Assembly: GCF_019599265.1 (NCBI RefSeq)
Contig: NZ_JAHZTC010000002.1
Coordinates: 246,879 to 310,878, forward strand
Direction: 5' to 3'
Origin: Pontibacter sp. HSC-14F20
Lineage (GTDB): Bacteria; Bacteroidota; Bacteroidia; Cytophagales; Hymenobacteraceae
Length of the DNA: 64,000 bases
A model generated the notes under the pieces. That model did not search any database. It was not told the DNA's origin and was given only the letters and a program-made list of their open reading frames with translations. The position numbers were made by a program, and so were the translations under genes. Each line of letters begins with the position of its first letter. Within the stretch, counting starts at the first letter, position 1. Shown here in pieces: positions 53,154 through 62,678 of the stretch.

Positions 53154-54434
53154 TCAAACATTTTGTTCCAGCAGTTTTTCCTGAAACACTGTTTTTTCTT
53201 TTTCATTATGAGCTTCTTTTACCTCTTCTATAGGTTTGTAATGTTTTATAGCCGAGAGCAGCAACATCAGAAGCGGAGCGTAGGTAAACGTACCAATAAA
53301 GCGGCCCGGTAGGAGCACCATTACAAACATGGCCAGAAGTGGGTAATATGCTTTCCGGTTTTCAGGTATAATCCTGGCGTTACCGAGCAGGAAGTAATGG
53401 ATAAAGAACAGTGTAAACAGCAGGAGGCCAAATAAGCCTGTGCTGTAGAAGATCATGTTGATGTCGCTGTGAATAGGACGATCTCTCCCAAAGTACTTTA
53501 TACCAAAGCTGAATGTATCCCACAGTTTGACTCCAAATAAGAGCTCTAACGGATCTTCCCGCTTATCATGGTAATCAATGATGAAAAGAGTCTCCAGGTA
53601 CCTGCCTTCTTCTTCATAGGTTTCGAGGTCCTGTATGCGTTCCCGTTTCTCAAGCTGAGCTGCAAGTTTAGCTTCGTAAAGTGGGTAGCTGAAAATGAGA
53701 GCGGCAATAAGGCAGAACACCAGGATAACCATTTTGAAGATCAACTGCCTGTTCAAAAGCATGTAGACAAACAATGCTCCGACAATCATAACAAGCGAGG
53801 TGCGCCGGGTAATAACGATCAGGAGCGCTATATTGAACAGAATCAAGGCAATATCAAATAGCTTGATCATAGCTCCTCTGTTCTTGTTCGTGAAAATATA
53901 ATGTACGCCCAGGAAGATCAATAGGGGGGCAATGTACATGCGAGAGGTAGTCAGGAAGCCTGTTGTAAAAGTCTCAGCGTATGAGCGTCCTACGTTAAAG
54001 ATGTTTGCGTAAATAATATAAACTGGAATCAGTATAAGCAGATAGCGGTTATACTTTTCAAACTCCTGCAAAAAGTTTCTCTTCTCCCCAATTTCACGCC
54101 CGATCAGGATCATCAGTAAAGCTGCAAGAATAGCTAGTGTTGTTTTAACCGAGAGTATAATATCTCCGGGAATATAGACAGTTAATAAACCAAGGTAAAC
54201 AAAGAGAACAAGAAAGATACTGTCTGACTTGCGAAGTCCGCCGTGCGCAAACAGGTATACAACCATAAGCGAAAGCGGAATTATATAGCGGATGGCGGCG
54301 AAAATCTGATCGTCTTTGTAGAAGCCATCAAACATATCAAACAACAGAAAAAATACCACCAGACCAATAGGGAATAGCTTTTGGTTCACCAAAAAAACTA
54401 GTATAAGCAATATTCCCAGCGCGATCAGTATCAT
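53154..54434 (-). CDS. wzy: O-antigen polymerase/ligase-like membrane protein (426 aa)
   Basis: About eleven hydrophobic helices and one larger extracytoplasmic loop before the last helices (around 275-330, LEKRERIQDLETYEEEGRYL to KYFGRDRPIHSD), the arrangement of Wzy polymerases and O-antigen ligases. Sequence identity within this group is low, so the call rests on topology and on context: flippase genes on both sides and no other polymerase candidate. It overlaps the upstream GT2 gene by 4 bp. If correct, this locus is Wzx/Wzy-dependent, unlike the ABC-dependent one at 20-30 kb. Confidence 0.75.
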   Translation of the reverse strand: MILIALGILLILVFLVNQKLFPIGLVVFFLLFDMFDGFYKDDQIFAAIRYIIPLSLMVVYLFAHGGLRKSDSIFLVLFVYLGLLTVYIPGDIILSVKTTLAILAALLMILIGREIGEKRNFLQEFEKYNRYLLILIPVYIIYANIFNVGRSYAETFTTGFLTTSRMYIAPLLIFLGVHYIFTNKNRGAMIKLFDIALILFNIALLIVITRRTSLVMIVGALFVYMLLNRQLIFKMVILVFCLIAALIFSYPLYEAKLAAQLEKRERIQDLETYEEEGRYLETLFIIDYHDKREDPLELLFGVKLWDTFSFGIKYFGRDRPIHSDINMIFYSTGLFGLLLFTLFFIHYFLLGNARIIPENRKAYYPLLAMFVMVLLPGRFIGTFTYAPLLMLLLSAIKHYKPIEEVKEAHNEKEKTVFQEKLLEQNV

Positions 54435-55381
54435 AAACAGATAGAAAAATAGGGAGGCCCAAAAAATCGGATTGTAACTAGCTTCTTATAAAGAAGTAAG
54501 ATGTTGACTGCAAATTGAGGAGTTCTGTTTAAGCAGAATAACCTGATAAATCGTTGCTTGAAATACCTGTCATTATGTTTTCTTGCAAAGTTTAGTTGGC
54601 GTTCAATAAGTCTACTTTTCCTCTTCTGTCCAGCCCAGGCATGCCGCAAACCGTTTTCCACAGCCTTATAAGCGATGAATTTGTTTAGATAATGATTATG
54701 GTTACTGTATAGGTCAGACCAGGATTCTTTACAGGAGTCTGGTTTGGCTATCCTGCCAAAGGCGCCACTCATCATCATATTATAAGTAGCCATTATTTTA
54801 TGAGTATAGGCCACAGGGTAATGCATGGCTACTTTGCACCACATAAATGAGTCTTCCCCGCTGACCATACCAACAGGGAACAAGCCAGATACTGCGGTAA
54901 CTTCTTTCTTGATGATGGTAGCCGAGGTCCAGGAAATCATGTTATCCAGGGTAAGGGTAGCTTTGAAGTAGTCTTCAATAACCCCATCCGATATATTGGG
55001 GCTTTCGATAAAAATTCTATCCCCTTTTACTGCTCTGTAAGCGCAGTTATACATGCCGCAGTCAGGATATTTCTCAATCATTTTGTTCATCTCTTCCAGA
55101 TAGTTGCTGTCCCAGGTATCATCTGCATCCAAAAAGGCTATGTAGTCATAGTTCGCTCTTTCAATACCGTAGTTGCGGGCATCCGATACACCGCCATTTT
55201 TTTTGGTGTATACTTTTATTCTCCTGTCGTCAAATGACTGAACAATGGACAGGCTCTGATCCGTTGACCCATCATTTACTACAATCACTTCGTAGGCAGT
55301 AAAAGTCTGGTCGAGCACAGTGTGTAGGGTTTCAGCTATACTGGCTTCTTTATTATAAAGAGGTATGATAATACTAAACAT
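54431..55381 (-). CDS. Family 2 glycosyltransferase (316 aa)
   Basis: GT-A enzyme: MFSIIIPLYNKEASI, VIVVNDGSTDQS, metal site AFLDADDTWDSN, catalytic SGEDSFMWCKVA. I prefer the ATG at 55381, which begins right at the fold and overlaps the upstream gene by 8 bp. The ATG at 55402 adds seven residues and a 29-bp overlap. Acceptor and donor are unknown. Confidence 0.9.
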   Translation of the reverse strand: MFSIIIPLYNKEASIAETLHTVLDQTFTAYEVIVVNDGSTDQSLSIVQSFDDRRIKVYTKKNGGVSDARNYGIERANYDYIAFLDADDTWDSNYLEEMNKMIEKYPDCGMYNCAYRAVKGDRIFIESPNISDGVIEDYFKATLTLDNMISWTSATIIKKEVTAVSGLFPVGMVSGEDSFMWCKVAMHYPVAYTHKIMATYNMMMSGAFGRIAKPDSCKESWSDLYSNHNHYLNKFIAYKAVENGLRHAWAGQKRKSRLIERQLNFARKHNDRYFKQRFIRLFCLNRTPQFAVNILLLYKKLVTIRFFGPPYFSICL

Positions 55382-56192
55382 TCTGCTTGATGTTAGTGAC
55401 AAGGTGATTTAAAACAGCGTTGTATTTATCTATCTGGTGAACAGGCATCAGGTTTTTGTTGGCAAACTGACTGGCCTCTCCAGTTATTCTGTTGAGTGTG
55501 TAAATCGCTTTGAGGAGAACGGGTTCTGTATTTAGACGTTGGGCCAGCAAACTGAGGTAGTCCTGATCTTTCAGAATAGCGATAGTCCAGCTGATATCGT
55601 ATTTAACGGCCTCCGCGAAATTGTAAAAATGAATATAATCTGTAATAAAGCTGCCATGGCTGTTGTACATAGACCAGTCAATTATCCTGATCTTCTGATC
55701 AACCAGTATTATATTTTCCATGTGGAGGTCACCATGGGCGCTGGTTATAGGTAACTTCAGCGGGCGCAACAGTTCATGGCACTGCTTCATAAGGTGTAGA
55801 TCCAGGCCTTGCTGACCTAGCTTTTGCAACTTTTTATAGTCATAGGTTTTATGGGCTTGTTGCAGCTTAAAATGCATCGCCTCTTCCAGTTTAGCTGATA
55901 TATAGTTCTCTACCTGGTTCAAGTCAGGTTCAGAGACAGGTATTCCTTTTACCATAGAAAGAAAAAAGGAGGAAGGGCGGATCTGAATGACATTGTCAGA
56001 CCAGAAATTTGCTTGCAGTGCTCTTTGGTTACCTATTATTTCTGCTTTCTTGACAACTCCCCCAAACGGAGTAAAAATCTTATAAGTGGTGTTTTTCCAA
56101 TGAAAGATGTAAGAGTAACAAGTTAAAAATATTGATATTGAATTAAAGGTGAATGGCATAGTGCGTAGGTTTATGTCAGGAAATCTATTCAA
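55374..56192 (-). CDS. Small-molecule kinase-like phosphotransferase, APH/choline kinase fold (272 aa)
   Basis: The C-terminal half has the family's catalytic motifs: SAHGDLHMENIILVD (Brenner motif, H-G-D-x-H-x-x-N) and IRIIDWSMYN (the metal-binding D of D-W). The N-terminal half is short and has no glycine loop that I recognise, so ATP binding may be unusual. Homologous enzymes phosphorylate aminoglycosides, choline or LPS sugars; inside an exopolysaccharide operon a sugar or aminoalcohol substrate is more likely than a drug. The start is uncertain (56192 or MPFTFN at 56159). Confidence 0.75.
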   Translation of the reverse strand: MNRFPDINLRTMPFTFNSISIFLTCYSYIFHWKNTTYKIFTPFGGVVKKAEIIGNQRALQANFWSDNVIQIRPSSFFLSMVKGIPVSEPDLNQVENYISAKLEEAMHFKLQQAHKTYDYKKLQKLGQQGLDLHLMKQCHELLRPLKLPITSAHGDLHMENIILVDQKIRIIDWSMYNSHGSFITDYIHFYNFAEAVKYDISWTIAILKDQDYLSLLAQRLNTEPVLLKAIYTLNRITGEASQFANKNLMPVHQIDKYNAVLNHLVTNIKQNV

Positions 56193-56293
56193 AAATTTAT
56201 ACCAGTTCAGTCAGGTTCGCCGGATGTATAATAATAAGAAGAATGCCCATTCCAACGAGTCTTTTACTTCCTCGTTTTGTTTTTTGAAGTTTG

Positions 56294-56917
56294 TCATCTA
56301 TTAAGGGTTAAAGGTATAGCTGGCATTTGCTTGAACATTTTCCAGGTAGGGAGTGCTTCAGGGTGTATTACGCCTAGTTGCCCTGGTATACTGTTCAGTT
56401 GTAGTACTTTGGCGATGGCCAACCGGTGTATGCCCCCACCGCCGAATATCACCTGGTTTTGTCTGCCTATATGTATGAATATACCCCCTTCTTCATTATA
56501 GCAGCGTGGGTTTAGCTCTCGCTGTGTTTTTAGCCTGCCTGTTAATTTTACATTTTCAAACAGGTTGTCCAGCCGCTCATACCTGGCCAGAATATCATCA
56601 AGGGAACTGCACTTGTCTACCGGACCGTTCCGCTGCTGTATGCATTCGAGCATGAAATCATAAATTCCCGTCTCTTCCCATGTCTTGTTCAATTTCCACC
56701 GCTCAATACAGGCATTATACTTAAAGCGTGAGTCTATTGCAGTCAGGTTCTCGAGCTGGTCCCAGTCCCCTCCAATTACACGACCTGAGTCTTTCTGCTT
56801 CCATGCAAATGAATACTGGTTAACCTGCATCGGATCAACAAATATTAATTCGGCATGAGCAGGGGCATTGGCACCATACCTGATTTTGTTTAAAGTACTT
56901 CTTATGTATTTTTTCAC
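56294..56917 (-). CDS. Unknown protein with ParB/Srx-like nucleotide-binding motif (207 aa)
   Basis: I do not recognise a named family with certainty. Visible features: an early RYGANAPAHAELIFVDPMQV, the tryptophan-acid motif VIGGDWDQLENL, and a C-terminal GGIFIHIGRQNQVIFGGGGI then HRLAIAKVLQLNSIPGQLG. The G-x-x-R-L-A-I-A-K-x-L-x-x-x-x-I-P segment resembles the ParB/sulfiredoxin fold, where it binds nucleotide. No signal peptide or helix. Placement between flippase and kinase-like genes suggests a role in polysaccharide modification or regulation; this is guesswork. Confidence 0.6.
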   Translation of the reverse strand: MKKYIRSTLNKIRYGANAPAHAELIFVDPMQVNQYSFAWKQKDSGRVIGGDWDQLENLTAIDSRFKYNACIERWKLNKTWEETGIYDFMLECIQQRNGPVDKCSSLDDILARYERLDNLFENVKLTGRLKTQRELNPRCYNEEGGIFIHIGRQNQVIFGGGGIHRLAIAKVLQLNSIPGQLGVIHPEALPTWKMFKQMPAIPLTLNR

Positions 56918-56944
56918 TATACAACAGGAGATAAGTCAATGATC

Positions 56945-58384
56945 TTAGTGCTTCTTAATCAGCCTTATACCTTGCTTTAAATCGTTTAAAAAAAAGAGTA
57001 AATAAACCAGTCCGCCTAAAAGCCCTGCTACAAGCAGTTCTAACAATACAGCCATGCCCACCAGCGTGATCAGGTAAATGATAACCAGCATAACGAGCGC
57101 TGCCAGAGTCGGGTCTTTAAGTGCATACATCACTTCCATATCGGTGATGTGTATGTACTTCTTCATAAAGTAGTGGAAAGCTATGCGTGAAGTTGTATAA
57201 TGTATACACACCGCATAAGCCACACCTTCTATCCCAAAATATTTCTGTCCGAAATAGATAAGTGGCAAGGCGATTACAAAAGTGTTGATGGTGTTCAGAT
57301 AAAAACTAACGGAAGGCTTCCCGATACCTTTTAATACCTCGGCTGGTGTGCCGGAGATGGCAAAGATCATAGCCGCCACCGATAGAATGCGTAATGGTGC
57401 TGCGGCTTCCAACCATTTGGCACCGAAGAAAAAAAGGATAATCTCTTCGGCGAGCCCGATCAATAAGACTGATATTGGGAATGTAATAATTGCTGTCATC
57501 CGCATGGTTTGCAGATAGTACATCTTAATCTTTTCCGGATTATCCTGCAGATTGCTATAGACAGGAAAGAATACCTTGTTGAAAATAGAATAGAGTTGTG
57601 ACTTTAGCGTCAAGCTCAACATAAAAGCCAGGGTATAGATACCGAGCAAGTGAGAACTGACCAGCTTACCAATAATCAGGTAGTCCAGGTTCTTGCGGAG
57701 GAAGTGCAGGATGTTGTTTAGCTGTGTGTAGACGCTATACCCGGCCATTTCTAGCAGCACATCTTTGCGAAACACAAACTTTGGTGCCCAGCCTACTTTC
57801 ACCCAGTAAGAAACAAGGATCACGCCCGATCCAACTACGTACTTGGTAACCAGACTCCATACCCCAAACCCCAGCAAAGCCATAATGACGGCAGCAATAG
57901 AACTTAAAACTGTGCCCAGGAAAGTTAGTGTAACCAGGGATTTGAAGTTCAGTTTTCGGGTTAATATAACCCGTGGGATGATTGAGGAAATATTGAAGAA
58001 CAGATAAATGCTAAGTGCATTTAGAATAGGTACCAAGCGAGGCTCATTATAGAAAGTGGCTCCCGCCTCAGATACAAACAGAAAAAAACAGAGGACAAAT
58101 ATGATCGATACCACAAGCAGAAACCATAATGCACTCGAGTATCGAATATCTGTCAGTTCGTCTTCTTTCTTTTGAATAAGAGCATTGTAAAGCCCCATAT
58201 CCGAAACTACCTCCAATATGCCGACCACCAGCATGGCCATACCTATTATCCCGTATGCTTCAGGAACAAGCAGCCTGGCCAGAATAAGCATAACCAAAAA
58301 GTCAGTACTCTTAGTGGCAACCACGCTTATTGTGTTCCACTTTAATCCTGATAATACCTTACCCCGCATGCCAGCAATTGCCAT
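56945..58384 (-). CDS. Lipopolysaccharide/exopolysaccharide flippase, MOP superfamily (479 aa)
   Basis: Twelve or more helices; the opening GLKWNTISVVATKSTDFLVM, LARLLVPEAYGIIGMAML and SDMGLYNALIQ are those of the WzxC-like branch (polysaccharide biosynthesis C). Distinct from the second flippase at 40436. It starts 3 bp from the end of the kinase-fusion gene, so the two are translationally close. Carries the lipid-linked repeat unit or a modified intermediate across the inner membrane. Confidence 0.9.
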   Translation of the reverse strand: MAIAGMRGKVLSGLKWNTISVVATKSTDFLVMLILARLLVPEAYGIIGMAMLVVGILEVVSDMGLYNALIQKKEDELTDIRYSSALWFLLVVSIIFVLCFFLFVSEAGATFYNEPRLVPILNALSIYLFFNISSIIPRVILTRKLNFKSLVTLTFLGTVLSSIAAVIMALLGFGVWSLVTKYVVGSGVILVSYWVKVGWAPKFVFRKDVLLEMAGYSVYTQLNNILHFLRKNLDYLIIGKLVSSHLLGIYTLAFMLSLTLKSQLYSIFNKVFFPVYSNLQDNPEKIKMYYLQTMRMTAIITFPISVLLIGLAEEIILFFFGAKWLEAAAPLRILSVAAMIFAISGTPAEVLKGIGKPSVSFYLNTINTFVIALPLIYFGQKYFGIEGVAYAVCIHYTTSRIAFHYFMKKYIHITDMEVMYALKDPTLAALVMLVIIYLITLVGMAVLLELLVAGLLGGLVYLLFFLNDLKQGIRLIKKH

Positions 58385-58387
58385 AGT

Positions 58388-59623
58388 CTAATTGAATTGC
58401 GTTGTTAACAAATTGTCGTATACTTTGCTGCTTTTATAGATTTCAGAGATAATGCTATCAGTTGCCTCGCTTACAGAAATGCTGGATGTATCGATGCTGA
58501 TGTACCGACCTGCTGAAACCACTTCAGCTACTTTCCTGAACTTTTCTAGGTCTATCTTGCTCCTCTCCAAGGTGTTTTCTTCTGGTTTTCGCTGTACAAG
58601 TACTTCCGGAGATGCATACAAAAAGAACACAAGATCAGGTGTAGGCAATATTGATCGGTAAAGAAGGCTTTTACCGAATGATTTGTCGAGTATGTAGGCG
58701 CCGGGCACCCTGTCAATCAACACAACGCTATACCTTGCCCTTAATTTGATCGGTACCTGACGTAGCAGAAGTTCGGCCGGAAGCACAACAAATGACTTCA
58801 GGAAGCTGAATGCTTTGTCAACTACCTTCGGACGAAGTCGTTGATTGTAGAGCGATTTTACCCACGACGACGTCCAGCCGTTTTCCCCCATCCCCAGGTA
58901 TAGCTTGTTTGTTTTAAGTTTCAGTTTTTGTTCAACAGACTCTATCAGGGTGGATTTACCGGCTCCATCAGTACCCAGGAAAAGCACCTTCATACCATAG
59001 CCATACCGTTTGAACTTTGTGGTTCTCACCATTTTGAAGCGCTGCTGGCTGAAATAGGGTTGTAGCAGTGTTTTGAGTTGATCCATGTTATTCGGAAACT
59101 CATGGCTGAGCCACTTTAGCAAGCCTGCTACAGTTTCACTACATTGGTCCGGCAATTCAGACTGATAAATATCAATGTACTGCCTCAGGTATACCCTGTG
59201 TTTTTCTTCTACTCTACCCCGCTCTTTATAAGCCAGATGTGCTGCATACAGTAAGATCGCAGCAATCCCAGATGGCCTGCAAATTCCACTCGCGTTGATA
59301 ACTGCTGCTGAAAGCGCCTGATTTGGGTTGAAGTAGGTATAGCAGTGCTCAGTGCCGTTGGCAAAGGTTAGGCTATACTTTACATCCAGGTACAAGTCAG
59401 AGTGAGGAGAGTAGTAGAAGTGGTGATTGGTATGATAGCTGGGTTCTTTTCTTTTGAACCAGCCTAACGTGCGCAATTTGTTCTCAAACTCATCTTTGCT
59501 GTTAGGAGCAACAAACAAATCAATGTCTCCAGACCGAAATTCAGACTCAAAGTCTGTTAGCAGAAAATAGCCAATACCATCTTCGTGCAATGTACGGAAT
59601 AAGGTCTGTATACTTGGATTCAT
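58388..59623 (-). CDS. Nucleotidyltransferase-like / P-loop kinase fusion (411 aa)
   Basis: The first ~190 residues resemble an uncharacterised nucleotidyltransferase fold (GIGYFLLTDFESEFRSGDID with the G-S/D-x-D-x-D-type RSGDIDLFV). From ~205 a thymidylate-kinase-like P-loop domain begins: MKVLFLGTDGAGKSTLIESV (Walker A), SVVLIDRVPGAYILDKSFG and the lid-like EVLVQRKPEENTLERSK. Such proteins occur in capsule and exopolysaccharide clusters; their reaction is unknown. The fusion pairs a phosphate-transfer and a nucleotide-transfer module, which would fit activation of an unusual sugar-phosphate or lipid. Confidence 0.8.
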   Translation of the reverse strand: MNPSIQTLFRTLHEDGIGYFLLTDFESEFRSGDIDLFVAPNSKDEFENKLRTLGWFKRKEPSYHTNHHFYYSPHSDLYLDVKYSLTFANGTEHCYTYFNPNQALSAAVINASGICRPSGIAAILLYAAHLAYKERGRVEEKHRVYLRQYIDIYQSELPDQCSETVAGLLKWLSHEFPNNMDQLKTLLQPYFSQQRFKMVRTTKFKRYGYGMKVLFLGTDGAGKSTLIESVEQKLKLKTNKLYLGMGENGWTSSWVKSLYNQRLRPKVVDKAFSFLKSFVVLPAELLLRQVPIKLRARYSVVLIDRVPGAYILDKSFGKSLLYRSILPTPDLVFFLYASPEVLVQRKPEENTLERSKIDLEKFRKVAEVVSAGRYISIDTSSISVSEATDSIISEIYKSSKVYDNLLTTQFN

Positions 59624-59660
59624 CGTTTACCTGAGAGGAATGAGAAGAAGGAAAACTGCG

Positions 59661-60161
59661 CTAAGCGGTCACTTTGGTAAGACTGGATTTTTCGAGGTCT
59701 GCGTACAAGACATACCCAAGAGATGGCAGAGCCACCCGTACGGAATTGTTTTTAACCGCGACCACCATACCTTCCCTGTCTCGCAAAAAACCTCTGGACA
59801 CTCTCACAGTATCATGGATGCCTACCTGTATTTTTTCCAGCTGAACATTGCTATGCTCGTTGAGGAAAGCCCTGATAGCTTCTATCTCTTCATTTTTAAT
59901 TACTGCAGGCTTCCCGAGCCAGTGTACCAGGTTGATAACCCCATCTGCTTCTTTTACTTCACGGAACTGTTTATCGGTAACATACACAAACACATAAGAC
60001 TTGAATAGGGGTTCGTGCAGTACTTTTCTTCTATCGCTCCACTGGCGAATAACCTTGTTCAGGGGGCAGTAGCACTGTATATCCTTCAGGTTAAGGAAGT
60101 CGGTTACCTTTTTTTCCCAACGCGGCTTTGTGTAAACTGCATACCATCTTTCTTCCATCAC
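59661..60161 (-). CDS. UpxY/NusG-like transcription antiterminator (166 aa)
   Basis: NusG N-terminal-like domain (WYAVYTKPRWEKKVTDFL, PLFKSYVFVYVTD) and a C-terminal KOW-type segment (SRGFLRDREGMVVAV). It belongs to the UpxY/LoaP/RfaH group, which lets RNA polymerase read through long polysaccharide operons. About 22 kb of same-strand genes follow (59623 down to 39250), the expected target. Unusually it is not the first gene of the locus: Wza and Wzc precede it, with a 176-bp gap that may hold a separate promoter and loading site. Confidence 0.9.
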   Translation of the reverse strand: MMEERWYAVYTKPRWEKKVTDFLNLKDIQCYCPLNKVIRQWSDRRKVLHEPLFKSYVFVYVTDKQFREVKEADGVINLVHWLGKPAVIKNEEIEAIRAFLNEHSNVQLEKIQVGIHDTVRVSRGFLRDREGMVVAVKNNSVRVALPSLGYVLYADLEKSSLTKVTA

Positions 60162-60337
60162 GTCTCTGATTAAGGGTAAGATCTTGATTTCGGGTACGGC
60201 TTCGCCTACCTCAGTCCCATTTGAGTGACCGGGAAAATTTCAAGCTAAACCATACTATTGTTATACAGGATAAGTGCTCCTGTTTGCATTTGCTGTTTTT
60301 GGAACTACCAGATAAAGGCGAAGGACCAATTACAACG

Positions 60338-62662
60338 TCAGGCTTTTGTGCTGATGGTTCGTGTTCGGTATACCTTATCGCTATACCTGCTTTCGTAGCC
60401 ATAGCCATAGCCGTAGCCATATTGGCCCTTAACAAAACCTCTGGCCTTCACGCCATTGAATATGATAGCTACATTATGCAGTGTGCCCAACTTATTGTTT
60501 TGAGCCATTCGCTGTACCAGGCTTTTGGGAGTATAAGCATGCCGCATTACAAGCAGTGTGATATCACAGTATTGGGAAAGCAGGTAAGCATCCGAAACCA
60601 AATCGACAGGAGGTGTGTCAATGATGACATAGTCGTATGTCTCTTCCAGGTAAGAAAAGAACACTTCCAGTTTTCCATTCAATAAATGTTCTGTGTGATC
60701 ACCAATATCTATGCCTGCTGGTACAATGCTTAAATTACTGATCGTGGTGCTTTTGATAATGTCACCCGGTTTTAGGTCACCGATCAAGTACTCGATAATG
60801 CCCGGGTGTTTGTACGTGTCAAAAAGTGCCGAAGTAGTAGGGTTTCTCAAGTCAAAATCCAGGAGTGCTACCTTCTTCCCAGAAGAGGCAAGGCTAGAAG
60901 CCAAATTTGTGCTCACAAAGCTTTTGCCCTCGCCGGGTATACTGGATGTGACCATTATTTTTCTCTTTGTGAAGGTGCGTCCGTAAAGCCCCATAGTTAC
61001 CCGAAGCTGGCGGAATTGCTCTACATCAGCTGCTTCTGATGGTTCTATAAACATTCCATTATTTTGCTGCTTCACACTGGATAGTTCGGCCACAATCGGA
61101 ACATTGGTATAAGCTTCGATTTCTGATCTGAATAACAGTTTGCTGTTAAGAATCTCTCTGCTGGATACTACCGCGATACCAATGATTAATGACAAAACGA
61201 AGGCAGATAAATACGCCAGCAGTGGCCGTGGGCTTATGGGGCCTCTGGAGGATTGGGCCAGGTCGACTATCCGAATGTCTTCAGAAGTTGGAGCAGAAGA
61301 GAGCACTGTTTCTTCGCGCTTCTGCAGAAGAAAACTATACGAGTTATTCTTTATAAGCTGTTGTCGACTGATTTCGAGCAGTTCTCTTTCCTGTTGGGGT
61401 ATTGTTTGCAGGACAGAATTATAACTGCTATTGGTCGCCGCCAGTCGGGACCTGCTTGTAAGCAGGTTGTCGCGTTGGTTGCGCAGATTTTCCAGTATAC
61501 CTGGCCTCAGGTTGGCTATTTCTTCTCTTACCGAAATCAACATCGGATTGTTTTCGGCGGTTGTTCTGCTTAGTTGTAGGTATTGGGTTTCTGCTAGTTG
61601 CAACTTCTGAAGTAGTTGAGACAGCACAGGGTCGTTTACACCTAGTGTAGATGGTACAACACCGGATATACCTTCTTTCGAGATCACATATTTTTCGATC
61701 TTGTCGAGAACTGCTAATTGTATGTTGATCTCAGAGATGCGTTTATCATTATCCCCCACACTTTGCAGAAACAGTCTGCCTTGTTCGGTCAGGTCAATCG
61801 CTCCTTTTGAGGATCTATATTTAACGATGCTGCTCTCGAGTTCTTCCAGTTCATTTTCGATGAGGCGTATCCTGTTTTCAACAAATTCCAGGGTTTGAGA
61901 CGCAATTTTTTTACGGTCGGTCATGATGGCCTCCTGGTAAGCGTGAATCAGCGAGTTGAGGATATCTTCTCCTCTTTCTGGTACTTCATCCTCAATATAA
62001 AGAGTTATCACACTGGACATTTTGCCAGGTGTTTCAATAGCGACAGTACGAAGCAGTTTGCTTACTTCTTTTTTGGGGCTCGAAATAGAAAAGTATAAAG
62101 GAGAGTTTGCTGTACCGTTCTTGTGTTCATTCTCAGAGAAGAGCATTTCGCCGTATGGTGTTTTGACCCATTCATTTAGCGGATATGTAACATTCTCAAT
62201 GTTCACCATTTGCTTGAGGCTATCGTAGGTAAAGTAAACGGCGGACTGCTCACTTACATCATAGGGAGATTTGAGCGTGATGCTGATTGGTGAAGATGTA
62301 TAGGCTGATGTCGATTTAAATTTACCCTCTTCATACACTGAAGCATAAAGTTTAAGATCATTTACCACCTCGTGCATCAGGGCATGAGAACTTAATACGT
62401 TGATCTCATTTTCTACAGTCTTGTTAGTATTAAATGCATCAATGGACTCTGTCATTTTAGAGTCATTCACACCTTTTTTCTCGTCTTTAACAATAACAGA
62501 AGCTGTAATTGCATAAGTGGGTACAGCATAATAGCGCAGGTAGGCCCAGGCCCCAAGAGAACATATCGCGAGGAGTACCACGAAAAGTGGCCAGAACGGT
62601 AAGAACTTAAAAACAAGGGCAGCCCCCAGATTATCCTCTCTATTTGAACTTTTATTCTCCAT
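60338..62662 (-). CDS. wzc: Polysaccharide co-polymerase/tyrosine autokinase (774 aa)
   Basis: Inner-membrane protein that controls chain length and export. N-terminal Wzz domain flanked by two membrane helices (about 20-40 and 490-510), long periplasmic coiled coil (RIRLIENELEELESSIVKYR), then the cytoplasmic BY-kinase: Walker A SIPGEGKSFVSTNL, Walker A' VALLDFDLRNP and Walker B VIIDTPPVDLVSD. The last ~35 residues are tyrosine-rich (GYGYGYGYESRYSDKVYRTR), the autophosphorylation cluster. It follows the exporter gene by 16 bp. Confidence 0.95.
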   Translation of the reverse strand: MENKSSNREDNLGAALVFKFLPFWPLFVVLLAICSLGAWAYLRYYAVPTYAITASVIVKDEKKGVNDSKMTESIDAFNTNKTVENEINVLSSHALMHEVVNDLKLYASVYEEGKFKSTSAYTSSPISITLKSPYDVSEQSAVYFTYDSLKQMVNIENVTYPLNEWVKTPYGEMLFSENEHKNGTANSPLYFSISSPKKEVSKLLRTVAIETPGKMSSVITLYIEDEVPERGEDILNSLIHAYQEAIMTDRKKIASQTLEFVENRIRLIENELEELESSIVKYRSSKGAIDLTEQGRLFLQSVGDNDKRISEINIQLAVLDKIEKYVISKEGISGVVPSTLGVNDPVLSQLLQKLQLAETQYLQLSRTTAENNPMLISVREEIANLRPGILENLRNQRDNLLTSRSRLAATNSSYNSVLQTIPQQERELLEISRQQLIKNNSYSFLLQKREETVLSSAPTSEDIRIVDLAQSSRGPISPRPLLAYLSAFVLSLIIGIAVVSSREILNSKLLFRSEIEAYTNVPIVAELSSVKQQNNGMFIEPSEAADVEQFRQLRVTMGLYGRTFTKRKIMVTSSIPGEGKSFVSTNLASSLASSGKKVALLDFDLRNPTTSALFDTYKHPGIIEYLIGDLKPGDIIKSTTISNLSIVPAGIDIGDHTEHLLNGKLEVFFSYLEETYDYVIIDTPPVDLVSDAYLLSQYCDITLLVMRHAYTPKSLVQRMAQNNKLGTLHNVAIIFNGVKARGFVKGQYGYGYGYGYESRYSDKVYRTRTISTKA

Positions 62663-62678
62663 AAACTAGTATTGCAAA

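Noticed and set aside
55374..56192. Calling the APH-like gene an aminoglycoside resistance determinant
   Set aside because: It sits in a polysaccharide operon and lacks a recognisable nucleotide loop of the resistance enzymes; only the general kinase fold is supported.
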